A stretch of DNA of 22,480 nucleotides from Betaproteobacteria bacterium (lineage in GTDB: Bacteria; Pseudomonadota; Gammaproteobacteria; Burkholderiales; SG8-39), in NCBI GenBank assembly GCA_009693345.1, contig SHXL01000014.1, forward strand, positions 1 to 22,480. Direction: 5' to 3'. This document shows positions 22,346 to 22,480 of the stretch, piece by piece (position 1 is the first letter of the stretch; every line of letters starts with the position of its first letter). Both the position numbers and the translations under genes were made by a program. A model generated the notes under the pieces. That model was not told the origin of the DNA. It saw nothing but the letters and a program-made list of their open reading frames with translations, and did no database searches.

Positions 22346-22480
22346 CTAACGCAGCTCGGGCCGGGCCACGAGCAGCGCGGTGCCGCGCCACACCTGGACC
22401 CAGGCGCCCCTGAATGGCGCCTGGTACTCTGGCGCCGCACCGCCTGTTGCGGGCCCGGCATGCCGCATGCGTTCGATCGT
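22346..22480 (-). CDS. Possible 3' end of an unidentified gene (partial)
   Basis: A minus-strand reading enters from beyond the window edge and ends at TAG (22346-22348), with EYQAPFRGAWVQVWRGTALL and then VARPELR at the end. It is 44 codons long and open throughout, but I recognise no family. A 9-bp perfect inverted repeat at 22400-22424 lies inside it, which weakens the coding case. It could be a coding tail or a non-coding leader of the small membrane-protein gene. Confidence 0.35.
   Translation of the reverse strand, partial: TIERMRHAGPATGGAAPEYQAPFRGAWVQVWRGTALLVARPELR

Overview
The window is high-GC, densely coded DNA of betaproteobacterial character (Burkholderiales/Nitrosomonadales-like). 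The evidence is the gene order gpmA-envC-ctp-moeB, argB-pyrimidine 5'-nucleotidase-slmA, and metK divergent from two lpxL-type genes followed by dapF-DUF484-xerC, together with many 4-bp start/stop overlaps. No species can be named from the sequence alone.

Layout. (1) 1-3667, plus strand: the 3' end of gpmA, then envC (amidase activator), a CtpA/Prc-type S41 protease and a MoeB/ThiF-type adenylyltransferase. Both envC and moeB appear to start at CTG. (2) 3672-6603, minus strand: argB, a HAD pyrimidine 5'-nucleotidase, slmA and a SAM methyltransferase, from upstream to downstream. (3) About 6640-7635, plus strand: an ECF sigma factor with a damaged or cryptic 5' end, its zinc-finger anti-sigma partner and a small cysteine-rich CWC protein. 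(4) 7546-14220, minus strand: eight tightly packed genes that look like a zinc-acquisition operon. In transcription order they are a COG0523 GTPase metallochaperone, a LolD-like ATPase, an FtsX/MacB-like permease, a DUF3299 protein, a small His/Cys membrane protein, an outer-membrane porin, a ZnuA-like binding protein and a ZnuB-like permease. No ZnuC-type ATPase is present. (5) 14266-14582: a truncated REP-associated tyrosine transposase (RAYT) remnant bounded by 9-bp inverted repeats. One repeat contains the rlmI stop codon. (6) 14581-20873, minus strand: two lipid A acyltransferases, a Gfo/Idh/MocA oxidoreductase, dapF, DUF484, xerC and rlmI. (7) 20922-22079, plus strand: metK. It is followed by a convergent small membrane protein and the 3' end of an unidentified minus-strand frame.

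How the parts fit. Block 4 is the most distinctive: one transcript could supply outer-membrane entry (porin), periplasmic capture (ZnuA-like), inner-membrane transport (ZnuB-like), a second MacB/LolD-type ABC module with a periplasmic DUF3299 partner, and cytoplasmic metal delivery (COG0523). A related core (ATPase, FtsX permease, DUF3299) is known from the zinc-starvation locus PA4063-PA4066 of Pseudomonas aeruginosa. Blocks 5 and 6 lie directly upstream on the same strand, so read-through from the lpxL/xerC/rlmI side is possible. I saw no CRISPR array, tRNA, rRNA or intact insertion sequence.
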